Source: Oscillatoriophycideae cyanobacterium NC_groundwater_1537_Pr4_S-0.65um_50_18 (lineage in GTDB: Bacteria > Cyanobacteriota > Cyanobacteriia > Elainellales > Elainellaceae). Taken from it: a stretch of 64,000 nt of DNA. Below the pieces are notes generated by a model. The model was given only the letters and a program-made list of their open reading frames with translations. It searched no databases and was not told the origin of the DNA. Made by a program: the position numbers and the translations under genes. This document shows positions 8,442-17,900 of this stretch, in pieces. Numbering within the stretch: the stretch's first letter is position 1; every line of letters begins with the position of its first letter. Where the stretch lies: positions 50,936 to 114,935 of the forward strand of contig JACQYI010000018.1 of assembly GCA_016208305.1 (NCBI GenBank), given 5' to 3'.

Positions 8442-9326
8442 TTATAACCCAGATTCAATGTTGATTTTCGTCAGGCACATGGCAATGCCTTTCTCGTAAT
8501 AGGCAGCTTCGTTGATGAAAACTGGGTAGACGACCGATTCACCTGTATACATAATCGACGCATAATCAAAAGTTAGAAACATGGGGTCACCGGGGTGCAA
8601 TGCCTCATAATCTCTAGACTGAAGTTGTGGGTGAATCATGGCTTGAATATTTCCAGCTTCATCTCTGGGGTAATCAATAGATTCTAAATACTGATAAATC
8701 TTCAATTCACCTTTGTGTATCTTCAAGCTTCCTCGATTATATTCTTCTAAATAATTCAAAATCTTGTAGACGAGATTTTCGGTATTTTGAAATAGCTCTG
8801 CGTTCAAAGTACCTTGGGCTAATGAACCAATCTCAATGGCTAAACCAAACTTGCTAAGCGATCGCAGAGAATCGCGGTTCCGTCCAGAATGCTCTGAGCT
8901 ATACACTTTAAGGGATGGAATCTCTGAACTGAGATAAGCTGCTAACTGCAAATTGAACGCATCGTGATTATTTAGAATCAGTGTCAATCCCATGTTGGCA
9001 GTCGTGCTATGGATGTCTATGATGACTGTTGTAGAAGCATCAAAATTTGCCTCAAAGCTTTGAGAGATTTCTCTTGCCCGCTGACTTTCATAATTTGAGT
9101 GGTCAGCATTTTGTAAGCATGGGCGATCGAAGCTGCGATTTAGATCTTGATCGATATACCGCACCCCTTTTGCAAAAGCCTTAGGATTACCCAATAGCGT
9201 TTGGACTTGGAAGCTGCGATTTTCCAGTAAGTGAGGAGATTGCTGAAATTTCTGAGTTAAATATGCACCTGTCAACTCGTTACCGTGAGTTCCACCAACA
9301 ATTAAGACGTGACTCATCTTGTTCAT
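8442..9326 (-). CDS. Aspartoacylase (N-acyl-aspartate amidohydrolase), 294 aa
   Basis: Zinc-dependent deacylase of the aspartoacylase/succinylglutamate desuccinylase family (M14-like), expected to release aspartate from N-acetylaspartate. The metal ligands are visible as GGTHGNE (His14, Glu17) and a downstream IDIHSTTANMG. The substrate-binding NPKAFAKGVRYIDQDLNRSF carries the Arg and Asn-Arg residues of the family. Length is normal. The start at 9326 has AAGG six bases upstream. The gene is divergent from a LysR regulator, with only 100 bp between them, so it is the likely target of that regulator. Confidence 0.88.
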   Translation of the reverse strand: MNKMSHVLIVGGTHGNELTGAYLTQKFQQSPHLLENRSFQVQTLLGNPKAFAKGVRYIDQDLNRSFDRPCLQNADHSNYESQRAREISQSFEANFDASTTVIIDIHSTTANMGLTLILNNHDAFNLQLAAYLSSEIPSLKVYSSEHSGRNRDSLRSLSKFGLAIEIGSLAQGTLNAELFQNTENLVYKILNYLEEYNRGSLKIHKGELKIYQYLESIDYPRDEAGNIQAMIHPQLQSRDYEALHPGDPMFLTFDYASIMYTGESVVYPVFINEAAYYEKGIAMCLTKINIESGL

Positions 9327-9389
9327 GTTGACCTTGGAGAGAAAGGGTTAACTTGCTCTAAGAATATGACGGAAATCTATGTCGATAAG

Positions 9390-9420
9390 ACTATAGTTAG
9401 AATAGTTTTATAGCTAAAAC
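9390..9420. promoter_or_regulatory. Candidate LysR operator in the aspartoacylase/LysR divergent promoter
   Basis: The 100-bp gap between the divergent genes contains a palindromic ACTATAGT (9390-9397) and an inverted repeat GTTTTA-TAGC-TAAAAC (9405-9420). These end just before the LysR start codon. LysR-type regulators usually bind interrupted palindromes in such shared promoters and repress their own gene. The site is inferred from position and symmetry only. Confidence 0.45.
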
Positions 9421-9426
9421 GTTATA

Positions 9427-10380
9427 GTGATGGTGGTCAAAGGAAAACCTGTCACCCCTAAACAGCCCCCTTGGACATGGCTTGACATCCGCCAGCTCAA
9501 ATATTTGGTGACTTTGGCAGACGAACAGAGCTTCAGTCGGGCAGCCGATCGCCTGGGAATTATGCAGCCTTTTTTGAGCAAACAAGTAGGCTTGCTAGAG
9601 AAAAAACTGGGATTTCAATTATTTGAACGCAAGCATCGTCCATTAGAGCTAACGGCAGCAGGACAAGCCTTTTTGAGGGAAGCTCGCCTCATCTTAATCC
9701 AGGCTGAGCAAGCAGTTGAATCGGCGTATCGCGCCAGTCAGGGCGAAACTGGGCGCTTGCTGCTGGGGATTAACACTTCGATCGCTAACAGTAAGCTGCC
9801 AGACATTCTGCGGACATTTCAGCACCATTTACCAGATGTGGAATTAGTCCTGAATGAATTAGCATCCTATGATCAAATTAAGCTGCTGCAAAAACAACAG
9901 CTCGACGTCGGTTTTTTTCACCTGCACAGCTTACTGAATTCTGCACCTGAAGATCATGACCTGCTAAATTCGATGGTCGTTGTTCAAGAGCCGCTCGTGT
10001 TGGTACTTCCTGAGCGACATCGCTTCACAAAACAAACAACCATTTCGATAGCAGGTTTAGCCAACGAAAACTTTGTGCTTCCACCCTCAAACCTTTTGTA
10101 TGGACTGAGGGATCACATTGATCAGTTATGTCTAGCAGCAGGCTTTAAACCTAAAGTGACACAAGAAGCTGCCTGGATTTCGACCGTCTTGAGTTTAGTC
10201 TCAGGTGGAGTGGGTGTTTCATTACTTCCGGCAAATGTTAAAAATCTTCAGCGAACGGGTGTTGTTTATCGATCGCTAGAAGGAAATTTCCCGACATTAG
10301 AAATTGGCGCTGTTTGGAGAAAAGATAATCCGTCTGTTGTGCTCCAGAATTTTCTCACCATACTGCAAAATCTTATCTAG
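9427..10380 (+). CDS. LysR family transcriptional regulator, 317 aa
   Basis: The N-terminal winged helix-turn-helix begins at DIRQLKYLVTLADEQSFSRA and ends with FERKHRPLELTAAGQ, the classic LysR pattern. A linker helix and a two-lobed effector-binding domain follow (from about residue 110, TGRLLLGINTS). About 15 extra residues precede the HTH. The start is GTG at 9427 with an in-frame ATG directly after it. The regulator is transcribed away from the aspartoacylase gene; by the usual LysR logic it senses a small molecule and controls that gene, possibly also the nearby exporter. The effector is unknown. Confidence 0.9.
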   Translation: MMVVKGKPVTPKQPPWTWLDIRQLKYLVTLADEQSFSRAADRLGIMQPFLSKQVGLLEKKLGFQLFERKHRPLELTAAGQAFLREARLILIQAEQAVESAYRASQGETGRLLLGINTSIANSKLPDILRTFQHHLPDVELVLNELASYDQIKLLQKQQLDVGFFHLHSLLNSAPEDHDLLNSMVVVQEPLVLVLPERHRFTKQTTISIAGLANENFVLPPSNLLYGLRDHIDQLCLAAGFKPKVTQEAAWISTVLSLVSGGVGVSLLPANVKNLQRTGVVYRSLEGNFPTLEIGAVWRKDNPSVVLQNFLTILQNLI

Positions 10381-10661
10381 CCATAGTCCAGACAGTGAAT
10401 TGGGGGTGCTGGCGAATGCACAATCTTAAAAATTTATCCGGATTTTAGTGAAATGATGAAAATCATTCTCAGCGTAAAAACTACTGACCTATTTCTGCTA
10501 GGATGGCAAATCTGATTGCTTCTGGAACTTGTGTTGGACGAGGTTGGGGGTTAGAGCCTGTGAGGAACATCCGCTGGCTCTGCATCTTCTAGATTTGAAT
10601 CTTCTTCAAATCTTGTGCCATCTGTGATTTCTGTCGAAGACAGCAAGGAGAAACCGCAACC

Positions 10662-12215
10662 GTGAAACATGACTGGCTATGGCCGGATAAGCAGCACCCC
10701 GCACTGTTGACCGCTAAACTACTGCCCCTGCTTTTGGGGGCGATGTTGCTGCCTGCGTCTCCAGCGGAGGCCGGTCGGCTGCAATCCTGGGAGTTTAGCA
10801 CGCGCGAAAACCGTCTGACCTTTACCACCGACGAGAGCGTGTTGCCTAGCGTTCAGCTCGTGCCTGACCCAACGCGGTTGGTCATTGACCTACCCGGAAC
10901 GACGCTAGGACGATCGCGGGTTAATCAATTAATTGGAGGCAGCATTCGTGAGGTGCGTGTGGCGCAGTTCAATGCTCAAACCACCCGAATTGTGATCGAG
11001 CTAAATCCGGGATACACCCTTGATCCAGAACAGGTGCAGGTGCAGGGCAGCACAAACGAAAATTGGACTGTGCAACTGCCTGCACCGCAGCAGAGCGAGG
11101 TCTCTTTCTCTAGCTCGGCTTCCAATCGCCCATCTGCATCTCTGGCTCAGGCTGATGCGGTTGTCGATCCGGCAGATGTGGGCACACAGCTCGAAGGCGT
11201 GCGGATTACGCAAGATGGCTTCTTTTTTCGCACGACTGGAGAAAAACCCAATGTAGTGCAGGAATATAGTGACGATCGCCGCCAGTTGACGCTAGAGCTA
11301 GAAGACACGGCTCTTTCTCCTCGCCTAACCGATCGCGATATTGCAGTCGATCGCTACCAGGTCAGCCGGATTCAGCTGGCCCCGATGGAGGGCAAAAATC
11401 CACCTGCTGTACAGATTGTGCTGGAACTAACCGCAGATGCCCCAGAGTGGAGAGCTACGGCCACCAATCTAGGGGGTGTTGTTTTGGTGCCCACAGGGGG
11501 GCTGGCAGCAGCACCTCCGGGCGATCGCACCAGCCAATCGCTCACGAACCCGACCCGCCAAACGCAGTCTGTGGCAGAGCCAAGAATACCCGTCACCCTG
11601 CCCAGTGCGGATCGAAGCAACACCGATCTCATGAGTACACCCATTGAGTTGCCCGATGTATCCGATCGGCGGGTGCGGATAGCCATTGATCCGGGGCATG
11701 GCGGGCGCGATCCGGGTGCAGTCGGCATCAACGGACTCCAAGAAAAAATCGTTGTTCTCGACATTTCGCAAAAGGTAGCGCAGCTTTTAGAGCAGCAGGG
11801 CGCACAGGTGATTTTGACCCGCCGTGACGATACCGAAATTGAGTTAGAGCCTCGCGTTCGGGATGCCAATCAGGGCAATGCCAATTTGTTCGTCAGCATT
11901 CACGCCAATGCGATCGACCTAGATCATCCCGGCACAAATGGCACTGAAACCTACTACTATTCGTCGAGTGCGGGCTACCAGCTGGCACAGACGATTCAGA
12001 CTAGCGTGGCTGAGGGCACAGGAATGCGAAACATCGGCGTCAAAGAAGCCCGATTTTATGTACTGCGCAATACTCACATGCCTGCGGCTCTGGTCGAGGT
12101 CGGGTTTGTCACAGGGCAAGTCGATGCTCCTCGCCTCGCCGATCCGGTGTTTCGCGAACGCATGGCAGAGGCGATCGCTCGCGGCATTCTACAATACGTG
12201 CAGCAACGTCTCTAG
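10662..12215 (+). CDS. amiC: N-acetylmuramoyl-L-alanine amidase with AMIN domains (AmiC type), 517 aa
   Basis: Periplasmic cell-wall hydrolase that cleaves the amide bond between N-acetylmuramic acid and L-alanine. In filamentous cyanobacteria, enzymes of this type act in cell separation and septal nanopore formation. A signal peptide (about residues 15-38, LLPLLLGAMLLPASPAEA) precedes two AMIN-type beta domains (about 40-135 and 180-285). After a Ser/Thr-rich linker, the Amidase_3 catalytic domain occupies residues 340-515. Zinc ligands are in IAIDPGHGGRDPG, the GLQEK glutamate and FVSIHANA; the catalytic Glu is in LVEVGFVTG. It starts at GTG (10662), with AAGGAG 12 bases upstream. The next gene begins 14 bp downstream, so they are probably an operon. 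Confidence 0.9.
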   Translation: MKHDWLWPDKQHPALLTAKLLPLLLGAMLLPASPAEAGRLQSWEFSTRENRLTFTTDESVLPSVQLVPDPTRLVIDLPGTTLGRSRVNQLIGGSIREVRVAQFNAQTTRIVIELNPGYTLDPEQVQVQGSTNENWTVQLPAPQQSEVSFSSSASNRPSASLAQADAVVDPADVGTQLEGVRITQDGFFFRTTGEKPNVVQEYSDDRRQLTLELEDTALSPRLTDRDIAVDRYQVSRIQLAPMEGKNPPAVQIVLELTADAPEWRATATNLGGVVLVPTGGLAAAPPGDRTSQSLTNPTRQTQSVAEPRIPVTLPSADRSNTDLMSTPIELPDVSDRRVRIAIDPGHGGRDPGAVGINGLQEKIVVLDISQKVAQLLEQQGAQVILTRRDDTEIELEPRVRDANQGNANLFVSIHANAIDLDHPGTNGTETYYYSSSAGYQLAQTIQTSVAEGTGMRNIGVKEARFYVLRNTHMPAALVEVGFVTGQVDAPRLADPVFRERMAEAIARGILQYVQQRL

Positions 12216-12229
12216 GTTCGAGTATTTTC

Positions 12230-13102
12230 ATGCATCTCTCCGCCGACCAGCGCCACTCTATTCAGCAACTCATCCGAGATTGCGGGCAACAGGCACAACG
12301 GATGGCCGTAGAAAAGTTTCAAGTCTACGAGAAAGGGCGAGATGACTATGTCACGGATGTCGATCGCGCCCTGGATGCCCAACTCACCGAGGGATTTTCT
12401 CAACTTTTCCCCCAGGATGGCGTCATCACCGAAGAAAATTCTGCGTCTTGGCAAATCTTGGGGCAAGACGATCGCCGCCTGTGGCTGATTGACCCGATTG
12501 ACGGCACAGATGACTTTATTCAAGGAAAACCCCACTACTCGGTCATGGTGGGTTTGTTGGCCGCTCATCAGCCGATCGCAGGCTGGGTCTACGCGCCAGA
12601 GTTTGATCAGCTTTACTGTGGGGGCAAGGGCTGGAGTTCAGAGGGAGATCTGTTTCAGCGATCGGGCGAGGAAGAACTAACCCCCTTAATTCCCACCTTG
12701 CCAGCCCCTTTATCCAAAACGTCTTGCCCCATGCTCATGGGCTACAAAGATCAGCGGCGCTATGGGCAAGCCATTACGCAACTCATTCCAGGGGTGCAGT
12801 TTGACTGTATCGGCAGCTTTGGGCTAAAGGTGATGCGTGTGATTTGCGGTCAGGCGGGGCTGTATGTCTACCTCAACGGTCGCGTTAAACTTTGGGACAC
12901 GGTGGGGCCTTTGGCATTGGCACAGGCCGCAGGGCTAGTCTGCTGTGATCTCGAAGGCAATCCGCTGCAATTTACTCCTGATGCGCTTAATCTCACCAGT
13001 CTGGCGCACCGTCAGCCGATTCTGATTGGCTGGGCGAGCTATGTTGAAGCCTTGCGATCGCCCCTCAAGCAAGCGATCGCGCTGACGAATGATTCACACT
13101 GA
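12230..13102 (+). CDS. Inositol monophosphatase family protein, 290 aa
   Basis: Mg-dependent lithium-sensitive phosphatase fold. The metal-binding motifs are visible: VITEENSA (Glu), LIDPIDGTDDF (the DPxDGT signature) and the C-terminal LWDTVGPLALAQAAGL (WDxxG). Members hydrolyse inositol-1-phosphate, fructose-1,6-bisphosphate or 3'-phosphoadenosine 5'-phosphate (CysQ-like). The substrate here cannot be decided from motifs. The protein has no signal or membrane segment. It follows the amidase gene by 14 bp on the same strand and is likely co-transcribed with it. Confidence 0.88.
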   Translation: MHLSADQRHSIQQLIRDCGQQAQRMAVEKFQVYEKGRDDYVTDVDRALDAQLTEGFSQLFPQDGVITEENSASWQILGQDDRRLWLIDPIDGTDDFIQGKPHYSVMVGLLAAHQPIAGWVYAPEFDQLYCGGKGWSSEGDLFQRSGEEELTPLIPTLPAPLSKTSCPMLMGYKDQRRYGQAITQLIPGVQFDCIGSFGLKVMRVICGQAGLYVYLNGRVKLWDTVGPLALAQAAGLVCCDLEGNPLQFTPDALNLTSLAHRQPILIGWASYVEALRSPLKQAIALTNDSH

Positions 13103-13572
13103 GTTGTTAACACCAAGTTGTTCACACTAATTATCCTTAGCCAAGATTATTTCTCTTCACATCTGCCCAAAAGCATTCCCGCAACAGATCTTCTGTGAGA
13201 TCCATCATGAGAACCGTTTCAATTCACGCATTCCATTTGCAAAAAATCCATGATAGGAATATCATTCCTCATAATTAACTGGCTAACCTGAATTGACTGT
13301 GAGCTATGATTGCCTTGAGTCCATAGCTGCTACCCTTCTCATTGAATATCTTTGATGGGACACGCAGCGCGCATCCCATAACTGCCACTTATCAAATCCC
13401 CTAAGTTCCCTGTTCTAAACCTCTTGCAGCGACTGTATTTCGATAAAAATTAGGGATTGGCTCAGATCTATGCCAAGCCTGCTTGTTAAGCTGTCCTTCT
13501 TATCGTTATTATTGAGCCGCACTATTATTGAGCCACATCCCACTCGTCTTACAGTCGGAGTAGCCTGACTCC
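13103..13572. other. Intergenic region, about 470 bp, upstream of the Crp/Fnr gene
   Basis: No gene on either strand is convincing. The spacer begins with a short imperfect repeat (gttgttaacacca, gttgttcacacta) and otherwise looks like unique promoter DNA for the regulator gene downstream. No tRNA or known structured RNA was recognised. Confidence 0.5.
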
Positions 13573-14271
13573 ATGGATCGGTACACCCCCCGCGAACCCC
13601 GAGATAATTCACTCATTCGCTCAGCCCCGTTCTTCAAAGAACTTCCAGAAGAAATTATTGAAAAGGCTATTGCCCATGTCGTAGTTCGCAACCATCCTCA
13701 CAATCAGGTGATTTTGCTCGAAAATGATTGGGGTAGCTCAGTCTATTTTATTCTGGAAGGATGGGTTAAAATCCGCACCTATAATCTGGATGGCAAAGAA
13801 ATCACGCTGAATGTTTTGGGAAAGGGAGAACTGTTTGGTGAAATGGCTCCCCTTGACGAGGTGCCACGCTCGACAGATGTGATCACCCTCGTGCCCACTG
13901 TGATTGGCAACATGCCCTCCAATGACTTTGTGCAGCTCTTGAACACCGAACCAACGGCAGGGATTCGTCTGGCGCAGCTCATGGCGCGTCGCTTACGCCA
14001 GGTGAATCGGCGGCTGCGGCTGCGCGAATCAGACAGCGTTTCCCGCGTGGCCGATATTTTGCTGTTTTTAGCAGAAGGTCAAGGCAAACCGGGCGATCAA
14101 GGCATCGAAATCCCTAATTTGCCCCATCGCGAACTCAGCAGCCTGAGCGGACTGGCACGAGAAACCGTCACTCGCGTACTGAGTAAGTTAGAAAAGAAAG
14201 GGCTAATCCAACGCGATCGCGATATTCTTTGCATTCCCGATGTCGATGCGCTAGAGCGAATGCTGGTCTAG
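13573..14271 (+). CDS. Crp/Fnr family transcriptional regulator, 232 aa
   Basis: N-terminal cyclic-nucleotide-binding-type beta roll (residues about 20-130, including VYFILEGWVKIRTYNLDGKE and LGKGELFGEMAPLDEVPRST), a long dimerisation helix, and a C-terminal HTH_Crp domain whose recognition helix lies in LSGLARETVTRVLSKLEKKG. The sequence is clearly not NtcA, whose recognition helix and N-terminus differ. The phosphate-binding cassette FGEMAPLDEVPRST contains the GE and R residues of cyclic-nucleotide binders, so cAMP binding is possible. It probably controls genes elsewhere. Its stop codon sits in an 11-bp direct duplication (14261-14282) shared with the converging amylase gene. Confidence 0.88.
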   Translation: MDRYTPREPRDNSLIRSAPFFKELPEEIIEKAIAHVVVRNHPHNQVILLENDWGSSVYFILEGWVKIRTYNLDGKEITLNVLGKGELFGEMAPLDEVPRSTDVITLVPTVIGNMPSNDFVQLLNTEPTAGIRLAQLMARRLRQVNRRLRLRESDSVSRVADILLFLAEGQGKPGDQGIEIPNLPHRELSSLSGLARETVTRVLSKLEKKGLIQRDRDILCIPDVDALERMLV

Positions 14272-14278
14272 TGCTGGT

Positions 14279-15787
14279 CTAGCGCGGCGCATCCCGATGC
14301 AGGGCGATCGCCTCCATGCCTTTGACGGTGACAGTCAATCTGCCCTCGGCATCGACCGTTAACCGCTCAGAGCGACAGCCGTTGCTTCGCCATCCATCTG
14401 CAATCAGGTTGCAGTATTGTCCTGGCGGAAGGCGGGTCTGAAACGTTTGGGTTAGGGGATGATCCTCACGGTTAATCACAACAAATCCTTGATTGCCGCG
14501 TCCGAAGGCAATTTGGTTGCGGCCATTACTCCACCAGTGTGTCACCGGAGCATCGGGCAAAGTTCCATTACGAAATAGCACCATAGCAGCGATCGCCCCA
14601 TGACGATGTTCGCAAACCCACTGCCCTAAACAGTCTGCTTGTCCATTGACATAGACGGCATCAGTCTGCCCCGACGCATCGGCAGGCGGGCCTTGATCAG
14701 AGTCTGTAAAGGCATAGCTCGACATCACCTGAGGTGTGCCATAGGGATACGCCAGCATAAAGACATTAGCCAGGTCGTAGAGTTTGCCGTTTTTGTAGGT
14801 GAGATAGGTGCCGCCGCCGCCATGCCCCCGCTGTTTGTCATGGTTATCCACAAAGACGATCGCCTTTTCGCTAGGCATCAGCCCCCAAGTTTCGCCTAAT
14901 GTCTGGAGCTGAGCTAGGGTTTGCCCGTCAATGCCGAGAAACTTTGCCCCCAAAAACTTCCCATACTCTGACTCAATTACATTGCCATTGGGATAATACT
15001 CGCGCTTGCGCACGGCTTCATTTCCCGGATCGATTACTTCTTGATAGATAAAAGGAGGGCGATTTGTAGACTCCTGCACCTGCTGCACGATCGCCCCAAT
15101 ATCTTGAGTGTCCATATGCTTAGCGGCATCGATCCGCAAGCCATCCACTCCCAGATGAATCAGATCAAGCAGATATTGGGCGATTCGTCGCCGCACCTTG
15201 GGCGATCGAGTATTGAGATCTGCCAAACCCACCAGTTCGCACTGGATCACTTCCTCGCGACGATTGTAGTCTTTGATATTGGTTTTGCAAGTGTGAAAGT
15301 CATTCGGCTGATAAAGCCCTGGGTAATGATATTTGGTGAAAACAGAACCTGCACTGCCTACCCCCCCGTCTATACCTGCCATGTGGTTAATCACCGCATC
15401 CGCATAGATCTTTACCCCAACTGCATGGCATCGAGCCACCATTTGGGCAAACTGGGTGCGATCGCCACTGCGGCTGTCAATCTGATAGCTAACGGGCTGA
15501 TAGCGCTGCCACCAAGGATGGCCTGTTGCCAGCACATGCTCAGTAGCGGGTGAAACTTGAACGGCACCATAGCCATTCGGCGCTAAAAAGCTCTCGCACT
15601 CTTGCGCCACATCCTCCCATTTCCACTCAAATAGATGCACAAAAACAGGAGGACGGGGCGGCGCTGCCGGAAAGCTGTCAAACTTTCTAGAGGTAAGCAG
15701 CAGCAGAGGCAACACCCAAAAACTCACGAGTAGCGCCCTGCGCCAAAAAATTTTGCGCCTCATTCGATCCATCACCTGCACATTCAT
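14279..15787 (-). CDS. Secreted or membrane-anchored alpha-amylase (GH13), 502 aa
   Basis: Endo-hydrolase of alpha-1,4-glucans with a GH13 (beta/alpha)8 barrel resembling the animal/actinobacterial type. Catalytic regions are visible in order: ADAVINHM (region I), GLRIDAAKHMD (region II, nucleophile Asp), FIYQEVID (region III, Glu) and FVDNHDKQRGHGG (region IV, Asp). A C-terminal beta domain follows. An N-terminal hydrophobic segment LLVSFWVLPLLLLTS implies export or membrane anchoring. The frame opens further upstream to 15979, but that part contains a 16-bp tandem repeat and unlikely Cys-rich residues, so ATG at 15787 is chosen. The gene converges on the Crp/Fnr gene. Confidence 0.88.
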   Translation of the reverse strand: MNVQVMDRMRRKIFWRRALLVSFWVLPLLLLTSRKFDSFPAAPPRPPVFVHLFEWKWEDVAQECESFLAPNGYGAVQVSPATEHVLATGHPWWQRYQPVSYQIDSRSGDRTQFAQMVARCHAVGVKIYADAVINHMAGIDGGVGSAGSVFTKYHYPGLYQPNDFHTCKTNIKDYNRREEVIQCELVGLADLNTRSPKVRRRIAQYLLDLIHLGVDGLRIDAAKHMDTQDIGAIVQQVQESTNRPPFIYQEVIDPGNEAVRKREYYPNGNVIESEYGKFLGAKFLGIDGQTLAQLQTLGETWGLMPSEKAIVFVDNHDKQRGHGGGGTYLTYKNGKLYDLANVFMLAYPYGTPQVMSSYAFTDSDQGPPADASGQTDAVYVNGQADCLGQWVCEHRHGAIAAMVLFRNGTLPDAPVTHWWSNGRNQIAFGRGNQGFVVINREDHPLTQTFQTRLPPGQYCNLIADGWRSNGCRSERLTVDAEGRLTVTVKGMEAIALHRDAPR

Positions 15788-15887
15788 CCGCAGCCTGCGG
15801 TAGATACCCGTTACAAAAAGCCGCTTTATACCCTGCCGCTTTACACCCTGAAGTATGCCCATCCTCGCACAGCAAACAGACACAGTG

Positions 15888-15941
15888 CCACACAGATAGG
15901 GTGCCACAGAGACAAAATGCCACAGAGACAAAATGCCACAG
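15888..15941. repeat. 16-bp tandem repeat upstream of the amylase gene
   Basis: Three units (15888-15903 degenerate; 15904-15919 and 15920-15935 identical, ccacagagacaaaatg) plus a partial fourth. It lies in the 5' region of the amylase gene, within a nominal frame extension that is probably not translated. Confidence 0.75.
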
Positions 15942-16028
15942 CGATCGCTGAGCTGCTGGCAGAGTCTAGTCATTTGCAAGCCCTACTCCGCAAGGTTTCA
16001 ACACACTGGGTTTAGCCAAGCACGAAAG

Positions 16029-17765
16029 CTATACCGGGTTTGGCTTAGAGCTGAAATATTTTCTGTAGACTGACTTAGCGCTATTCACCAAATTACGCTT
16101 GAACAGATTGGCATAGAGGGGCTTTACGTGAGGCGAACTGTAGGCAAGGCGAGGGAAGTCTCGACGGTTTGTAAAAACCACAAAGACTTCGTTCGCATAG
16201 ACAGGCGCATAGCCTTGGATCAGCAGTTTAAACAGCAGCTTTGCCATTCGGTCTGTTTCTCCTTTGTGCAGCACCACCCAAGATGCAGAGCATCCCCGCA
16301 AAAAAGTATCGTAGTTAATGATAGACCGGGGGACGGCAGCCCGAAAAAGCAAAGGAGCGACGATCGCATCTTCAACTTGAGTCTTTTGGAGAAACTCTGT
16401 CGTCAGTTTCCAGGCAGGAGAGTCAAACATAGAGGCAAGATGGCTTTGATACCGCTGCTTTGCCGGAAAAACCTGCATATAGTTGAAGGCCAGCCCCAAA
16501 ATCCGGCTGTCTGGATTATCTGGAAAGCGTTCTTGCAGAGAAGCCGTGCGGCAGACCTGAAACTTAAACTCTGTGAAAACGCGATCGCTTTTTAGAGTAG
16601 CGCTGGGAATCAATCCGTAGTAAAAGCGAGAGCCTTGATCTGTATGCAGCACATCCACGGTAATCGGCTGTCCGTTGACCGATACCGCTAGGCTGCTGAG
16701 AATATCGGGAGCCACCAGACGGGTATGGGGAATGCGAAACTCAACGGCCAGATCGGTATCTGGCTTAATTTGAAGGGGCAAATCTAGGGTTGCCGTGGTG
16801 CTTGGCCCGATCCAACGGAAAATACCCAAATCTTTCGATCGCTCTCGGCGCTGCCAACCAGAACCCCGCAGAGGTTCAGCAAAATTGTAGCTAGTCTGCT
16901 CTGAAGTCGGAATTTTGCGCTCTGCGTAGCGTTGGTTGTAGTGCTTGTCCAGCAGGGGAAGCAGCGCATCGGAAGAGATCGACTCATCCGTCAACGGCTG
17001 ATCAGAATATTTCTGCCGTAAATCTTGCACCATTTGATCAAACCGCTGCTCAAAGATGTCTTTGGCATACTGATAGAGTTCAATATCGTAGGCGCTGTTT
17101 TCTTTCAGAACCTCCAGCGTCCGGTCTGGCAGTTCATCCAACGGACTTTTAGACTTTGCAGCGTTTTCTCGCCGCGTATTGATAATGGGATTCCAGCCAA
17201 AGATATAGGAGAGGAGATAGAGCGAATCTTGAAATCGTTCGACCAATCCCACAAAAGCGCATTGGTCTAAGCTCTGCTTAGCCAGCTCAAAGATTTCATC
17301 GGGGGGAGTGCTGTAGAGATCAAACTTAAGCAGCTTGGCTAGGTAATAAGTTTGCAGATTCTTTTTAAGGCTGCCTGCCGGGAGTTTGTGAGCAAACTCC
17401 TCTAGGGTCATGTCTTTGACCGCTTCATAGAAAGGATCTCCCGGCATTCTCCGAATATATTCATAGTGAGAAATGACACGGGCGATCGGCTCTCTTAGCA
17501 CCGTCACATTAATCATCCGCCGATCGGGCGGCAGCAGTTCTGGCAGATTTGTATAGGCGAGATGCCCTCGAAACAGGCGATAGTTGGCAAACGCCTCGGC
17601 TGGAATAGATTTGATTTGCGCGTTCAACGTCGCAGGGCAGGTTTCCTCATCCCGGAACTGATCTTCTACGATCGTTCTAAAGGTCATGCCTGCGGTCTTG
17701 GGGATGTGCGAAAAATTCAAAACATCCTGAGATTGCAATTGATATTGCGCCGGAAAATTTCTCAT
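16029..17765 (-). CDS. Sulfotransferase-family protein with long C-terminal extension, 578 aa
   Basis: The N-terminal ~250 residues look like a Golgi-type sulfotransferase (Sulfotransfer_2 fold). VLNFSHIPKTAGMTFRTIV carries the 5'-phosphosulfate-binding loop for PAPS, and VTVLREPIARVISHYEYIRR is the 3'-phosphate-binding region with Arg and Ser. Such enzymes add sulfate to sugars or other acceptors. The remaining ~330 residues are unassigned; they appear mixed alpha/beta with an aromatic-rich stretch around FEFKFQVCRT. No signal peptide is seen. It lies just downstream of, and on the same strand as, a Wzm/Wzt-type polysaccharide ABC exporter, suggesting sulfation of an exported glycan. Confidence 0.75.
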   Translation of the reverse strand: MRNFPAQYQLQSQDVLNFSHIPKTAGMTFRTIVEDQFRDEETCPATLNAQIKSIPAEAFANYRLFRGHLAYTNLPELLPPDRRMINVTVLREPIARVISHYEYIRRMPGDPFYEAVKDMTLEEFAHKLPAGSLKKNLQTYYLAKLLKFDLYSTPPDEIFELAKQSLDQCAFVGLVERFQDSLYLLSYIFGWNPIINTRRENAAKSKSPLDELPDRTLEVLKENSAYDIELYQYAKDIFEQRFDQMVQDLRQKYSDQPLTDESISSDALLPLLDKHYNQRYAERKIPTSEQTSYNFAEPLRGSGWQRRERSKDLGIFRWIGPSTTATLDLPLQIKPDTDLAVEFRIPHTRLVAPDILSSLAVSVNGQPITVDVLHTDQGSRFYYGLIPSATLKSDRVFTEFKFQVCRTASLQERFPDNPDSRILGLAFNYMQVFPAKQRYQSHLASMFDSPAWKLTTEFLQKTQVEDAIVAPLLFRAAVPRSIINYDTFLRGCSASWVVLHKGETDRMAKLLFKLLIQGYAPVYANEVFVVFTNRRDFPRLAYSSPHVKPLYANLFKRNLVNSAKSVYRKYFSSKPNPV

Positions 17766-17858
17766 AGCTCAGCCTAAAACTCTTCTGAATCGATTTCTCA
17801 ACGTCGAAACGTTAGCTCTACACGCTTAAGATCTGCCTTCTCAAATCTACAGGCACTT

Positions 17859-17900
17859 GGCTACAGACTTATGGCTACAGACTTATGGCTACAGACTTGT
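17859..17900. repeat. 14-bp tandem repeat, three units, at the 3' end of the ABC ATPase gene
   Basis: Unit ggctacagacttat at 17859-17872 and 17873-17886, with a third copy 17887-17900 (last two bases differ). The third unit contains the stop codon of the ATP-binding-protein gene, so the repeat grew outward from the gene end. Confidence 0.85.

Noticed and set aside
13573..14271. ntcA
   Set aside because: Fold is Crp/Fnr but the recognition helix and N-terminus differ from NtcA; left as an unnamed Crp/Fnr regulator.
15788..15979. N-terminal extension of the amylase frame
   Set aside because: It contains a 16-bp tandem repeat and Cys-rich residues unlike a signal peptide; the internal ATG gives a proper signal anchor.
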